Below the pieces are notes generated by a model. It saw only the letters and a list, made by a program, of their open reading frames with translations. It ran no database searches and was not told the origin of the DNA. Position numbers and translations under genes: made by a program. DNA of 64,000 bases from Bacteroidota bacterium (GTDB lineage Bacteria; Bacteroidota; Bacteroidia; Chitinophagales; Chitinophagaceae), in NCBI GenBank assembly GCA_023418315.1, contig JAEZZY010000057.1, forward strand, positions 8,812 to 72,811, read 5' to 3'. Below, piece by piece: positions 38,925-49,107 of the stretch (its first letter is position 1; each line of letters begins with the position of its first letter).

Positions 38925-41468
38925 TTATTTTGCTTTTGCGGATTCTTCTTTTTTGGTAGAATCATTCCTGTCTATCGTGAAAATAATCTTCTTTTCTTCT
39001 TCGTTATAGTCTGCGGTTACTTTATCTCCTTCTATAATCTTGCGGGTCAGGATGTCTTCTGCCAGCGGGTCTTCCAGATATTTTTGAATGGCGCGATGCA
39101 GCGGGCGGGCACCAAATTGCTGGTCATATCCTTTCTCTGCTATAAACTTCTTGGCTTCATTGCTGAGGTGTAGCTCAAAGCCTAAAGTATTCAGGCGTTT
39201 CAGCACATCCTTCATGATAATGTCTATAATGAGGTTGATGTGTTCTTGCTCCAGTGAGTTAAAGATCACTACATCGTCAATCCGGTTGAGAAACTCCGGA
39301 GAAAACGTACGTTTCAGCGCTTTTTCGATAATGCCTTTGGAAACATCTTCGGAGGACATTGTAGTAGCGGAAGTGGCAAAGCCTACACCCGTGCCAAAAT
39401 CTTTCAACTGGCGTGCTCCAATGTTGGAGGTCATGATGATGAGTGTATTCTTAAAATCTACTTTTCTGCCGAGTCCGTCTGTTAATTGTCCATCATCCAG
39501 TACTTGCAGCATTATATTGAAAATATCGGGATGCGCTTTTTCTATTTCATCCAGCAGCACTACGGAATAAGGTTTGCGACGCACTTTCTCGGTAAGCTGT
39601 CCTCCTTCTTCGTAGCCTACATAGCCGGGAGGCGCGCCTATAAGGCGGCTGAGTGAAAACTTCTCCATATACTCACTCATGTCCACTCGTATGAGTGCGT
39701 CATCACTATCAAACATATAGCGCGCCAAGGCACGGGCAAGTTCCGTTTTTCCCACACCGGTAGGCCCCAGGAAGATGAACGAACCGATTGGTTTTTTAGG
39801 ATCTTTAAGTCCTACTCTATTTCGCTGAATGGCTTTTACTACTTTGCTGATGGCTTCATCTTGTCCTATCACAGCGCCTTTCAGGTCATCGCCCATGCGA
39901 CGTAGTTTTTCACTTTCGGCTTCTACCATGCGCATTACCGGGATGCCGGTCATCATGCTCACTACTTCGGCTATATCTTCTTCGTGTATGGGGTAGCGTT
40001 TGTTTTTCGCTTCTTCTTCCCATTCGGCTTTGGCTTTTTCCAGTTCTTCGCCGAGGCGTTTTTCTTTATCGCGCAGTGCTGCGGCTTCTTCAAAACGCTG
40101 GCTTTTCACCACTTTATTTTTTTCCAGCTTGATGTCCTCTATTTTCTTTTCCAGCTCCAGAATGTTTTCGGGAACATTGATGTTTTTAAGATGCACACGG
40201 GCACCTACCTCATCCATCACGTCAATGGCTTTATCCGGCAGCAGGCGGTCGGTCATATAGCGATCGCTCAGTTTTACACAAGCATCAATAGCATCTGCAT
40301 CATAGGCTACGTTGTGAAATTCTTCGTATTTGGGGCGTATGTTATTGAGGATGGTGATGGTTTCTTCCACGCTTGGCGGCTCTACCAATACTTTCTGAAA
40401 GCGACGATCGAGAGCGCCGTCTTTTTCAATATACATACGGTATTCATCCAGCGTAGAAGCGCCGATACATTGGAGGTCGCCACGAGCCAGCGCCGGTTTA
40501 AAAATATTGGATGCGTCCAGCGAACCGGAAGCGCCGCCCGCACCTACAATGGTGTGGATTTCATCTATAAATAAAATGACATCGCGGTTTTTCTCCAGCT
40601 CGTTCATGATGGCTTTCATGCGCTCTTCAAACTGCCCGCGGTATTTAGTGCCGGCTACCAGTGCGGCAAGATCCAGGCTGATCACCCGCTTGTCGAACAA
40701 CACACGCGATACCTTGCGCTGAATGATGCGCAAAGCCAGTCCTTCCACTATGGCGGTTTTACCCACGCCAGGTTCCCCTATAAGGATGGGATTGTTCTTT
40801 TTACGGCGGGAAAGAATTTGCGAAACACGTTCTATTTCTTCTTCACGGCCTACGATCGGGTCCAGGTTGCCCAGCTCAGCAAGTTTGGTAATATCTCTTC
40901 CGAAATTATCCAGTACCGGTGTTTTGGATTTTACATTGCCGGTAGTGCGGCGTTGCTGATATTGTTTGCGTTCTTCCTCTTCTTCAAACTCTTCGCCCGG
41001 CTCGCTGCCATAGTCGCTCATAGGGGTTTCTCCGCGGAGAATACCCAGCTCGCTTTTGTAGCGTTCATAGTCCACTTCAAATTGGTGCAGCAATTGCGTA
41101 GCAGCGTTCTCTTTGTTTTTTAAGATAGAAAGCATCAGGTGCTCGGTTTCTACGCTCTGGCTTTTCAAGGCTTTGGCTTCCAGCACGGTGATGCGGATTA
41201 CTTTCTCTGCCTGCTTGGTAAGCGGCAGGCTGTTGATGTTGGCAACAGGGCGGTTGTTCTTATCTTTTATCGTCAACTCCAGCTCTTTGCGCAGGTCTGA
41301 AAGATCCACATTCATACTCTGTAACACATGCACAGCAAGGCTTTCGCCTTCGCGGAGCAAGCCCAGAAGCAGATGCTCCGTGCCTATAAAATCGTTTCCA
41401 AGCCGCAATGCTTCTTCGCGGCTGTAGGAAATAACTTCTTTTACCTTCGGTGAAAAATTTGAATCCAT
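38925..41468 (-). CDS. clpC: ATP-dependent Clp protease ATP-binding subunit ClpC
   Basis: The 847-aa protein has an N-domain with two Clp_N repeats (1-145), AAA+ domain 1 with Walker A GEPGVGKT (231-238), a UVR-like coiled insert (about 437-485) and AAA+ domain 2 with Walker A GPTGVGKT (568-575). A VGF loop (695-697) for docking on ClpP is present. This layout is ClpC rather than ClpB, which has a longer middle domain and no VGF loop. It unfolds proteins for ClpP. No adaptor (mcsA/mcsB) or ctsR gene is adjacent, as usual in Bacteroidota. Confidence 0.95.
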   Translation of the reverse strand: MDSNFSPKVKEVISYSREEALRLGNDFIGTEHLLLGLLREGESLAVHVLQSMNVDLSDLRKELELTIKDKNNRPVANINSLPLTKQAEKVIRITVLEAKALKSQSVETEHLMLSILKNKENAATQLLHQFEVDYERYKSELGILRGETPMSDYGSEPGEEFEEEEERKQYQQRRTTGNVKSKTPVLDNFGRDITKLAELGNLDPIVGREEEIERVSQILSRRKKNNPILIGEPGVGKTAIVEGLALRIIQRKVSRVLFDKRVISLDLAALVAGTKYRGQFEERMKAIMNELEKNRDVILFIDEIHTIVGAGGASGSLDASNIFKPALARGDLQCIGASTLDEYRMYIEKDGALDRRFQKVLVEPPSVEETITILNNIRPKYEEFHNVAYDADAIDACVKLSDRYMTDRLLPDKAIDVMDEVGARVHLKNINVPENILELEKKIEDIKLEKNKVVKSQRFEEAAALRDKEKRLGEELEKAKAEWEEEAKNKRYPIHEEDIAEVVSMMTGIPVMRMVEAESEKLRRMGDDLKGAVIGQDEAISKVVKAIQRNRVGLKDPKKPIGSFIFLGPTGVGKTELARALARYMFDSDDALIRVDMSEYMEKFSLSRLIGAPPGYVGYEEGGQLTEKVRRKPYSVVLLDEIEKAHPDIFNIMLQVLDDGQLTDGLGRKVDFKNTLIIMTSNIGARQLKDFGTGVGFATSATTMSSEDVSKGIIEKALKRTFSPEFLNRIDDVVIFNSLEQEHINLIIDIIMKDVLKRLNTLGFELHLSNEAKKFIAEKGYDQQFGARPLHRAIQKYLEDPLAEDILTRKIIEGDKVTADYNEEEKKIIFTIDRNDSTKKEESAKAK

Positions 41469-41783
41469 TAGGTTGATTTCCTTTTATTTCAATGATTAAA
41501 GTTAATGAATCAGGCATTAAAGCCGCCTATCAAGTTTGGCTATAACTGCATTATTTTTGCAATCGTTTGGGCAATAACTCTGAAAACAACTATTTATTAA
41601 GAAAACTTGCCGGCTTTTAAATACAAACATCATAGGCTCATAGTTTTTTTAGTGGATTGAAAAGCATGGTCGGATGAGCGGAACATCGTATCTTCAATTA
41701 ACGGTTTTCATTCCAGACTATTTCTATGTATCTATGCCTTTAGAGATAAAATTTTAACAAGCTCATTACTTAAATACAGCTCT
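41469..41783. other. 315-nt divergent intergenic region between clpC and the STAS-like gene
   Basis: No gene or repeat is seen. On the minus strand TAACTTTA (41504-41497) is a near match to the -7 element for clpC. No good TAnnTTTG is present for the plus-strand gene. No CIRCE- or HAIR-type heat-shock inverted repeat was recognised. Confidence 0.45.
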
Positions 41784-42170
41784 ATGAATTTCAAAATTGA
41801 TACCAAAGATTTTTACACGGTTATTTCCCCAAATGTGCCCCATTTAGATGAAAATTTGACAGCATCCATAGAAAAAAAATGGACAGAACTGCAACCCGAA
41901 GGAAACAACAGCCTTATCATAGACCTGCAAGACTGCAAAAGCTGCGCAGAAAACGTGATGGACGAAATGGCACGCATGCACGAGCGTTTTTACACAAACG
42001 AACAATCGCTGGTGTTTACCAACATGCAGCCACAAGTAAAAAAACAATTGCAACAACAGAAGTATTATGATACCATTAATGTAGCGCCTACCCTGATAGA
42101 AGCCGTGGACATCATCAGCATGGAGCTTTTGCAACGCGATCTTTTAGGAGAAGATGAAGCTGCGGAATGA
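41784..42170 (+). CDS. STAS-like small protein
   Basis: This 128-aa protein has a short alpha/beta pattern like STAS domains: FYTVISPNVPHLDENLTASIEKKW, then NSLIIDLQDCKSCAENVMDEMARMHERFY and SLVFTNMQPQVKKQLQ, ending in an acidic tail. The conserved Ser that anti-sigma-antagonists use for phosphorylation is at the DCKSC position, which is only suggestive. Its stop overlaps the start of rnz (ATGA), so the two are co-translated. I recall the same pairing in other Bacteroidota. Confidence 0.72.
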   Translation: MNFKIDTKDFYTVISPNVPHLDENLTASIEKKWTELQPEGNNSLIIDLQDCKSCAENVMDEMARMHERFYTNEQSLVFTNMQPQVKKQLQQQKYYDTINVAPTLIEAVDIISMELLQRDLLGEDEAAE

Positions 42171-43072
42171 TGCGTATTACCATTCTGGGAAATAATTCTG
42201 CATTGCCAGCCTATGGCAGGCATCCCACGGCGCAGGCTGTGGAAATAGAGGGTGAAACGCTGTTGATAGACTGCGGCGAAAGCACACAGATACAAATGCA
42301 GCAATACGGAGTGCGGTGGAGGAAAATACACCACATATTCATCAGTCATATGCACGGGGATCATTACTTCGGTTTGCCGGGGTTGATCAACAGCATGAGT
42401 CTGCTTGGAAGAACGGCACCCTTACATTTATACGCGCCTGAGGAATTAAAAGCAATTTTGGATGCCATCCTACAAGTAGCCGATACGGTGCTGAACTATG
42501 AAGTGCATTTTCACCCATTGCCCGCCGGCGATGCGCTGCTGGTAGAAGACAAATATTTTCGGGTAACGACCTTTCCTACAGAGCATCGCATCCCTTGTCA
42601 TGGATTTAAAATAGTACAGAAAACGAAGGGGCGAAAACTGCTTCCCGAAAAATGCAGGGAATATGCGGTGCCTGCTTATTTTTTTGAAAGGCTGAAAGCG
42701 GGAGAAGATTATGAACGCAAAGACGGTTTTATCGTGAAAAACGAATGGGTAACGGATAACGCACCTAAAGAAAAATCCTATGCTTACTGTGCCGATACGC
42801 TCTATACCGATTCTTTTATCCATCATATCAAAAATGTGGACTTGCTCTATCATGAATGTACTTATCTGGAAGAAAGCATAGGCAAGGCTGCGGCTCGTTT
42901 TCACAGCACGGCACGCCAGGCGGCTATGGTAGCCCGAAAAGCGAATGCGGGCAAGTTGCTCTTAGGGCATTATTCTTCCAAATACCGCGATCCGGAATTG
43001 TTTCGAGAAGAAGCGGCAACGATTTTTTCGAATGTGGAAGCGAGCAGGGAAGGACTGAGCTATGAGGTATGA
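42167..43072 (+). CDS. rnz: Ribonuclease Z
   Basis: The 301-aa metallo-beta-lactamase protein starts (M)MRITILGNNSALPAYGRHPTAQ and has HMHGDH at 61-66 (His61, His63, Asp65, His66). LLYHECTYLEE and LLLGHYSSKYRD lie near the C-terminus, typical of tRNase Z. It removes the 3' trailer of tRNA precursors. Two adjacent ATGs (42167, 42170) could start it; the first overlaps the previous stop. Length fits the short (RNase Z-S) form. Confidence 0.92.
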   Translation: MMRITILGNNSALPAYGRHPTAQAVEIEGETLLIDCGESTQIQMQQYGVRWRKIHHIFISHMHGDHYFGLPGLINSMSLLGRTAPLHLYAPEELKAILDAILQVADTVLNYEVHFHPLPAGDALLVEDKYFRVTTFPTEHRIPCHGFKIVQKTKGRKLLPEKCREYAVPAYFFERLKAGEDYERKDGFIVKNEWVTDNAPKEKSYAYCADTLYTDSFIHHIKNVDLLYHECTYLEESIGKAAARFHSTARQAAMVARKANAGKLLLGHYSSKYRDPELFREEAATIFSNVEASREGLSYEV

Positions 43073-43084
43073 AAACGGTTTGCT

Positions 43085-43948
43085 TTACTCTTCTTCATGC
43101 ACCTCATGTTTCTTAGGGAAATTAAAAAGAATAGAGCTGAGCACGGGTACAAAAAAGATAGCCAGGCTTAGGAAAGAGGTAATGTAATCTCCCCAAATCA
43201 CCGGATGTTCTCCCGGTTGCAGGTCTTTTCCTTGTGATAACAGGCAAGGTTGCGGACCATCCATGAAGATGGCAAAAGAAGAACAAGGGTAAAAATGCGC
43301 GATAACGGCAAGCGTAAGTTTGGTACCTAAAATACCGATCACCAAATAAGCGCAGGTATTCAGAAATGGGTATTTTTCCATCAGCCGCACAAAACCTTGG
43401 GCTACAAAGCGCATCGCGAGAATGCCTATAAACACGCCTAGCCATATGAGAATGATGTTTTTTGTATAAGCATTGGCTGCAATGACATTGTCTATAGAAA
43501 ATGCCAAGTCCATAATTTCAACAAGAATGATGGTAGCCCAAAACGGACCAAAAGCACCCAGTGTCTTACGATACAGCCAGCTCTTGCGTTTTTCTTCTAG
43601 CTCTTGGGTAACGGTCAAATTCGTTTGCTTTTTCTTCCTAAAGAAAAAGTGCTTGACCGCAAGACCCAATAAATAAATACCGCCCAAGGGCTTGAACCAC
43701 CATATCTTGATGAGCAACGCGGCAAATAAAAGGCAAATACCTCGGAATACATAGGCGCCGATAATGCCGTATTTTAACGCTTTTTTACGCTGGTCTTTAG
43801 GAAGATCCAGCACCATAGTGGCCAATACTGCGGCGTTATCCACCGACAATAAACTTTCTATCAGTATCAGATTCATCACCACCATCATGGCGGAGATGGG
43901 TTGTTCTGTAATTTGTTGTATTAAATCGGCAAAATGCACACCTACCAT
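43085..43948 (-). CDS. TerC family membrane protein
   Basis: The 287-aa protein has about seven to nine membrane helices with the TerC hallmarks: LILIESLLSVDNAAVLATMV with ESLLSVDN (about 30-37) and VEIMDLAFSIDNVIAA in the second half. TerC proteins are linked to metal (Mn2+) export, tellurite resistance and loading of secreted enzymes with metal. A highly basic loop (KKKQ..EEKRKSW) links the halves. It is convergent with rnz, with a 12-nt gap. Confidence 0.9.
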   Translation of the reverse strand: MVGVHFADLIQQITEQPISAMMVVMNLILIESLLSVDNAAVLATMVLDLPKDQRKKALKYGIIGAYVFRGICLLFAALLIKIWWFKPLGGIYLLGLAVKHFFFRKKKQTNLTVTQELEEKRKSWLYRKTLGAFGPFWATIILVEIMDLAFSIDNVIAANAYTKNIILIWLGVFIGILAMRFVAQGFVRLMEKYPFLNTCAYLVIGILGTKLTLAVIAHFYPCSSFAIFMDGPQPCLLSQGKDLQPGEHPVIWGDYITSFLSLAIFFVPVLSSILFNFPKKHEVHEEE

Positions 43949-44080
43949 AACAGCGAAAGTACACTATAAAACTACTCGGCGCGTCAGACAAGTGCTCACC
44001 GCAGCGTTTTTTTTCTCCGTTATTTCCTTGGTCTTACCAACTGCAACGGGGGCTATTCTATAAAAATATTTTCTTTCTAT

Positions 44081-46048
44081 TTATTGCTTTACCAAGATTA
44101 CGGAATACGCCTCCGTTCCGTTTTCTATTTTCAACTGATACATACCTGCGGGGTAATGCTCCGCATGAATAAGGGTTGTGCTTTTTACAGTCTTTTCCCT
44201 ATAAAGCAGCTTCCCGTTAAGATGATACAACGATAAAGAGCTGTTTGCAGGCACATTGCCTATTGTCCATGCCTTGGTAGCAGGATTGGGATAAATGGAA
44301 ATTCTTCTTTGCAATACATTACTGCTGTGTGTGAGCGTAAGGTCGCGGGCAGTGCCGAGGTCATAGTTCATCAACCAGTCGTTGGGGTCTATACTCATCC
44401 CGTTCATGGGTTTGTTCCAGATGAAATGATAATATTGCGTTGCATGTGCATTGTGCACTCGTATAACGGTGTCGCCTTGTGGGGAAGATAATTTCAGCTC
44501 CAGCGGGGTATAAAACAAATTCACCGTGGCATTCGCCGTTACGGTTTGGTTCAATTTCACCACCACGGTATCTCCTATTTGATTCCAGGATGCGGCGTAA
44601 TACGGATAACCCTCGCTATAAACCCACTGATGAATGAATGTATCCAAATTGGTTTGTAGAAATTGAGCGGCCGAGTTTTTAAACTGATCGGTAGTAGCGG
44701 TGGCGTATTGGTATTGCTGTAAATAGTTTTTAAGCATATTGAAAAACCGTGCATCGTCATTTACCAAAAAACGCAAACTATGCACTACACACGCTCCTTT
44801 GCTATAGGTAAGCCTCCCGTCGAATATCCTGCCGGGATTGGTGGTATCATCTACATACAACGTTCCCGCAGGGTTTTGCAATACTTCATTTTGCTTTTTT
44901 TTGATCGAAGCCGTACGCCGCTGAATGCCGTAAAATTTTTCCATAAACAGCTCTTCGCTATAAGAAGCAAAACCCTCGTTTAGCCATATATCTTTCCAGG
45001 TGGCGCAGGTAACGAGGTCGCCAAACCATTGATGAAACAATTCATGTGCTGAAAGCAGGGTGCTGAAATTTCCTTGTGTGGTCATGGTCTGATGCTCCAT
45101 ACCGCCACCCAGCGGCGTCAGCATGTGTCCGTATTTTTCTTGCCAGAAGGGATAACGTCCTACAAGATCCGAAAAATATAAAATCATATCCCCTACGGAG
45201 TCTATTTCGTTTTTCCAATATGGCAAGGTCTGCGGATTATCTCCATACACAAAATTTTGCACCAGCATCGAATCGGTGGAGTTGGGAAAATGTACATAAA
45301 AAGAATAGTCGTTATAGGGCGCTACCGCAAAGGCTATTAAGTAATAGGAAATGGGAAGCCGGCTTTTCCATTCATAGCGGGAGAACCCATCGGGCAATGC
45401 GGTTACATTTTCCAATATGCCGTTGGCACCGGCTTTTAAAGGATGGGGAACGGTAATCCAAATATCGGTAGAGTCAATTTTATCTTGCAAGGATTGTTTG
45501 CACGGCCACCAATCTTTTGAGTCGTAGGGTTCACTCATAGTATAGGTAACATCCGTACCCCAGCTTGGCGATTGATCTTGGCGAATGCCTGTGGATAGAA
45601 ACTGAGAACCGCTCGCCGGCTGACCATGATAAAATACTTGGGCAGTGAAGAGCGCATTTTGCGGCAGGGCTATAGGCAATTGCACGCTGCGCACATGGCT
45701 GGCAGTGGTGGTGGCTGTCAGAAATTGACCGTTTATTTTTACCGAATCCACCGTAAGCTGATCTTCCAGTTCAAATACATAATGGGTAAGAGCGCCGGCA
45801 GTTACTTGTGCAGTGGTCGTTACATCGCCTATGATGTAAGTAGATTGATTGTCCACGGCTATGTTGATTTTTACATGCTGCACATCATAGTCGTTTTCGG
45901 CAGGATCGGCAACCGTGGTTTTAGCAGCAGTGAACAGTTTCTTTTTACCGGCGCTGCATTGCCCGGTAAGGTCATACTGGTGTTTGAGTTGTGCCGTTGC
46001 AAAAATACAGTGGAGCACAAATAGTATAGTGAGCGGGAAAAATTTCAT
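44081..46048 (-). CDS. Secreted M1-family aminopeptidase with type IX sorting domain
   Basis: From ATG 46048 the 655-aa protein has a signal peptide (MKFFPLTILFVLHCIFATAQ), an M1 catalytic region with GGGMEHQTM and the zinc motif HELFHQW followed by WLNEGFASYSEE, and a C-terminal type A type IX sorting domain (about the last 75 residues, ISIYPNPATKAWTIG.. to ..YSVILVKQ). M1 enzymes remove N-terminal residues from peptides. Secretion across the outer membrane implies use on external peptides. The frame to 46111 is rejected because it covers the -7 element. Confidence 0.92.
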   Translation of the reverse strand: MKFFPLTILFVLHCIFATAQLKHQYDLTGQCSAGKKKLFTAAKTTVADPAENDYDVQHVKINIAVDNQSTYIIGDVTTTAQVTAGALTHYVFELEDQLTVDSVKINGQFLTATTTASHVRSVQLPIALPQNALFTAQVFYHGQPASGSQFLSTGIRQDQSPSWGTDVTYTMSEPYDSKDWWPCKQSLQDKIDSTDIWITVPHPLKAGANGILENVTALPDGFSRYEWKSRLPISYYLIAFAVAPYNDYSFYVHFPNSTDSMLVQNFVYGDNPQTLPYWKNEIDSVGDMILYFSDLVGRYPFWQEKYGHMLTPLGGGMEHQTMTTQGNFSTLLSAHELFHQWFGDLVTCATWKDIWLNEGFASYSEELFMEKFYGIQRRTASIKKKQNEVLQNPAGTLYVDDTTNPGRIFDGRLTYSKGACVVHSLRFLVNDDARFFNMLKNYLQQYQYATATTDQFKNSAAQFLQTNLDTFIHQWVYSEGYPYYAASWNQIGDTVVVKLNQTVTANATVNLFYTPLELKLSSPQGDTVIRVHNAHATQYYHFIWNKPMNGMSIDPNDWLMNYDLGTARDLTLTHSSNVLQRRISIYPNPATKAWTIGNVPANSSLSLYHLNGKLLYREKTVKSTTLIHAEHYPAGMYQLKIENGTEAYSVILVKQ

Positions 46049-46098
46049 TAGATGGATTCGGAATCTGAGATAAAATGAATGGACGATTACTATAGACA

Positions 46099-46106
46099 CA
46101 AACTTA
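46099..46106 (-). promoter_or_regulatory. -7 element TAAGTTTG for the M1 peptidase gene
   Basis: A perfect TAnnTTTG on the minus strand, 50 nt before ATG 46048. It supports that start over the longer frame. Confidence 0.6.
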
Positions 46107-46260
46107 GGCAAAGTTTGGATGAGTAGTTAGCTCCCTTTTTAAAGTGATAATAAATTCCGTTCGTATCACTCTATCCTGCTTTACCTCTTTCTATAGGCGC
46201 TTCAATAGCCTAAAAATCCTTAGCTTGCATACTTCTTAAAAATAGTATAAACTAAATTTC

Positions 46261-47211
46261 ATGAAAAAAATTGCTTTACTTTTTTCCTCCTGTCTTTTAG
46301 GAACGGTGGCAAACGCACAACTTGCCAACGGCGGTATGGAAACCTGGCGGAGCTTCACTTCCAACACCACCGCGTTGGAAATACCCAACGACTGGTTTGG
46401 CGGCGATTCTACCATCTATGCGCTCGCAGCTTCTTTCCCAATAACTCCGCAGCAAACGTTATTTAAAGAAACTACCGAAAAACATAGCGGAACTTATTCC
46501 GTAAAACTGACGACGGCGGATATTATGGGTGTAAAAGTGCCGGGGTTATTCGCAAATGCCAACCCTGTTATAGACCCTTCGGCGATGGCTACCGGTGATT
46601 TTTTTACCAACCTCGCTTATGAAGGCGGCGCCCTCGTGAACCAGCGCTATACTGCTATGGTGGCATGGGTAAAATACATTCCCACCGGAAATGATGTGGC
46701 TGCTCTTGAAATAAGGGCCATAAAAACCGGTGCTTCGGATTCGGTAATCGGAAAAGGCGTATTGTACCTGAATGCTACGCCTAATTTTACCGAAACAACC
46801 GTACCGATAACCTATCAAGATGCTACAACCATTCCGGATAAAATAATCGTAACCTTCCTGAGTAGCGACCCTTCGGGTGAAAATGGTACGACACCGGAAG
46901 CAGGCAGCACCCTCTATGTGGATGATGTTTCCCTAAGCACTGCCACTGGAATGAAAACGATTTTTACGCAATCGCAAATAGGCACGGTTTATCCCAACCC
47001 TGCTACTACTTCGTTGAATATTGCTGCGACTAATGCTCATGAGCTTTCTCTGCGTATTTTTAGTGCAACAGGGGCATTGATGAAGCAAACCCAATTTAAA
47101 AATCAGACACAACTACCGCTGGGTGATTTCGCAGCCGGCATTTATTTCTACGAAATCAAGGATGTGCAAGACCGGAAAATGCAAAAAGGTTCTTTTTCGG
47201 TAGTAAACTAA
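46261..47211 (+). CDS. Secreted protein with type IX sorting domain, PCMD-like
   Basis: This 316-aa protein has a signal peptide (MKKIALLFSSCLLGTVANAQ), then LANGGMETWRSF, the opening I recall from putative carbohydrate-binding (PCMD-like) secreted proteins, and a beta-rich middle with GSTLYVDDVSLS. It ends in a type A sorting domain (about 235-316: GTVYPNPATTSLNIAA.. to ..MQKGSFSVVN). It is probably cell-surface anchored or secreted, binding glycan. It is monocistronic with a terminator at 47236. Confidence 0.82.
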   Translation: MKKIALLFSSCLLGTVANAQLANGGMETWRSFTSNTTALEIPNDWFGGDSTIYALAASFPITPQQTLFKETTEKHSGTYSVKLTTADIMGVKVPGLFANANPVIDPSAMATGDFFTNLAYEGGALVNQRYTAMVAWVKYIPTGNDVAALEIRAIKTGASDSVIGKGVLYLNATPNFTETTVPITYQDATTIPDKIIVTFLSSDPSGENGTTPEAGSTLYVDDVSLSTATGMKTIFTQSQIGTVYPNPATTSLNIAATNAHELSLRIFSATGALMKQTQFKNQTQLPLGDFAAGIYFYEIKDVQDRKMQKGSFSVVN

Positions 47212-47235
47212 TTTTTCTACTTCCTATATTTTCTT

Positions 47236-47266
47236 AAAAAAAGCGCGGCAATCTGTTGCGCTTTTT
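47236..47266 (+). terminator. Terminator after the 46261-47211 gene
   Basis: AAAGCG plus CAA (47240-47251, with a CGG bulge) pairs with TTG plus CGCTTT (47256-47264) around a TCTG loop and is followed by T residues. It starts 25 nt after the stop codon. Confidence 0.75.
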
Positions 47267-47333
47267 AATTTCCCGGTGTGCTTAGGAAAGGTGTTTGTGC
47301 CTGTCTCGGCAGATGCGTACTTTAGTATAGCCT

Positions 47334-47828
47334 ATGGAGGTGCATCTGATTAAATACAAAACCTCGTTGAATAAAGATGAGCTGTCGTTTCTGAAACAAA
47401 AAGAAGCGAAAGACAGAAGGCAGCTTTATAATATAGCGCGTATGTTGCTGGTGTTTTGTTTTGTATGTCCTTTTGCAGGAGCTTGGGTAAAAGCATTGAA
47501 GGGAGATGAACTTGCTTTTTCTTATTTCTATTATTTCCTGGGCGTGGCTTTTCTACTGGTGTTTTCAGGGTCTGTACTTTACTGGACGTATCGCCAGAAT
47601 TTGTATAAAGTGCAGCAGGATATAAAACAGGCTACTAAAACCGTTGAGTCCGTAACCATCACCCGCAAGCAGTATATGCCTTCTACCGATAGTTATTATT
47701 TTTATCTGGCTTCCGCCACAAAGCTAAGCATAGAAGTAAGCGAGAAAGACTTCAGAAGATTGGATAAGGGCGATGAAGTGCATATTGCTTATAGCTTTTA
47801 CTCCAAAGAATATCTGGGTTATTTCTGA
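47334..47828 (+). CDS. Membrane protein of unknown function with two helices
   Basis: The 164-aa protein has two helices (about residues 38-54 and 66-86) between a charged N-terminal part and a C-terminal soluble domain of about 70 residues, with VESVTITRKQYMPSTDSYYFYLASATKLSIEVSEKDFRRLDKGDEVHIAYSFYSKEYLGYF. The C-terminal part resembles short membrane-associated beta domains found in many Bacteroidota proteins of unknown function. It is convergent with the nucleoside-transporter gene, 10 nt apart. Confidence 0.68.
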   Translation: MEVHLIKYKTSLNKDELSFLKQKEAKDRRQLYNIARMLLVFCFVCPFAGAWVKALKGDELAFSYFYYFLGVAFLLVFSGSVLYWTYRQNLYKVQQDIKQATKTVESVTITRKQYMPSTDSYYFYLASATKLSIEVSEKDFRRLDKGDEVHIAYSFYSKEYLGYF

Positions 47829-47838
47829 TTTTTTTTAA

Positions 47839-49107
47839 TTACCCAAATAAGATGCCCGCTATAGCTGCGCTGAGGTAAGAAGCTAAGGTGCCGCATAGCA
47901 AGGCTTTCATGCCCAGTTGTGCCAGATCCGTCCGCCGCTGAGGTGCTAATGCGCCGATGCCGCCTATCTGCATTCCTACGCTGCTGAAGTTGGCAAAGCC
48001 GCATATCGCCACGGTTACGATTGTCAATCCTTTATCGGTATGTATGGGGATGGAATGATTGGTAAGGTTGCTGAACGCTACAAATTCATTAACGGTTATT
48101 TTTTGACCCAAAAGCATTGCCGCGTTCGATACGTCTTGCGCAGGCACGCCCATAGCCCATGCAAAAGGGTAAAACAGTTTTGCAAAAATATAATTGAGGC
48201 TTAGCGTGAGGTTGGGGTCGAAAAAATGTCCTGCTTTCAGCAGCAACCAGTCTATCATCGCTATCAGTGCTATAAAACCGATCAACATGGCAATTACGTT
48301 CATCGCTATTTTAAAACCGTCTGCTGCGCCGTGGCTCACCGCATCTATCAAGTTGCTGTAGCTGCTTTTTACCTCCAGCTTCACGTTTGCCATCGTTTGC
48401 GATTCTTCTGTTTCGGGATAGACGATTTTGGAAATGACCAGTGCTCCGGGTGCCGCCATCAGGCTCGCAGCAATGAGGTGAGGAGTAATATCCATCCCAG
48501 CCCGCAGCCCCATATTGGCATACACAATCAAGATGCCGCCGGCAATACAAGCTAAGCTGCCGCTCATAGAGGCCAGCAATTCGCTGCGCGTCATCGTAGC
48601 CAGGTAAGGACGTATCAGTACTTGTGCTTCTATCTGCCCTACAAATGCGCTGGCTACATTGCTCAGCGCTTCGGCGCCGCTCACCCGCATTACCCGGTTC
48701 ATTGCCCGTGCAATGACCGATACGATGCGTTGCATCAAACCGATATGATAGGAAACTGCTACCAGCACACAAACGAGTATAATAGTGGCGGTAATATTAA
48801 ATGCGAAGACAAACGTATCCGGCGTATTAAAATTGACTATATTTCCTGTAAAATCCACTGCGCCTACACCGCCGTAAACGAAATTGGCTCCCTGTTTGGC
48901 AAAGCCTTCTATTTTTTCCATTCCTTTTCCGAGAAATTGAAAAAAGCGATGAATGGCGGGTACTTTAAACACCAGGATTCCAATCATGATTTGAAGGAAA
49001 AGTCCACTGCCTACCAGGCGCAGGTTTATCTTTTTCTTATTGTTGGAAAAAAGAAAAGCTATAGCCAGGATGAGGGCAATGCCTATAAGACCTGTAAATC
49101 GGTGCAT
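47839..49107 (-). CDS. nupC: NupC-type concentrative nucleoside transporter
   Basis: The 422-aa protein has eight or more helices with family motifs: VFKVPAIHRFFQFLGKGMEKIEGFAKQGANFVYGG near the N-terminus, then GQIEAQVLIRPYL and MTRSELLASMSGSLACIAGGILIVYANMG, and GFANFSSVGMQIGGIGALAPQRRTDLAQLGMKAL near the end. CNT transporters import nucleosides with Na+ or H+. It lies between convergent and divergent unrelated genes and has no neighbouring nucleoside enzymes. Confidence 0.93.
   Translation of the reverse strand: MHRFTGLIGIALILAIAFLFSNNKKKINLRLVGSGLFLQIMIGILVFKVPAIHRFFQFLGKGMEKIEGFAKQGANFVYGGVGAVDFTGNIVNFNTPDTFVFAFNITATIILVCVLVAVSYHIGLMQRIVSVIARAMNRVMRVSGAEALSNVASAFVGQIEAQVLIRPYLATMTRSELLASMSGSLACIAGGILIVYANMGLRAGMDITPHLIAASLMAAPGALVISKIVYPETEESQTMANVKLEVKSSYSNLIDAVSHGAADGFKIAMNVIAMLIGFIALIAMIDWLLLKAGHFFDPNLTLSLNYIFAKLFYPFAWAMGVPAQDVSNAAMLLGQKITVNEFVAFSNLTNHSIPIHTDKGLTIVTVAICGFANFSSVGMQIGGIGALAPQRRTDLAQLGMKALLCGTLASYLSAAIAGILFG

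Noticed and set aside
46049..46111. N-terminal extension of the M1 aminopeptidase
   Set aside because: The 21 extra residues precede a clear signal peptide and their DNA contains the -7 promoter element.
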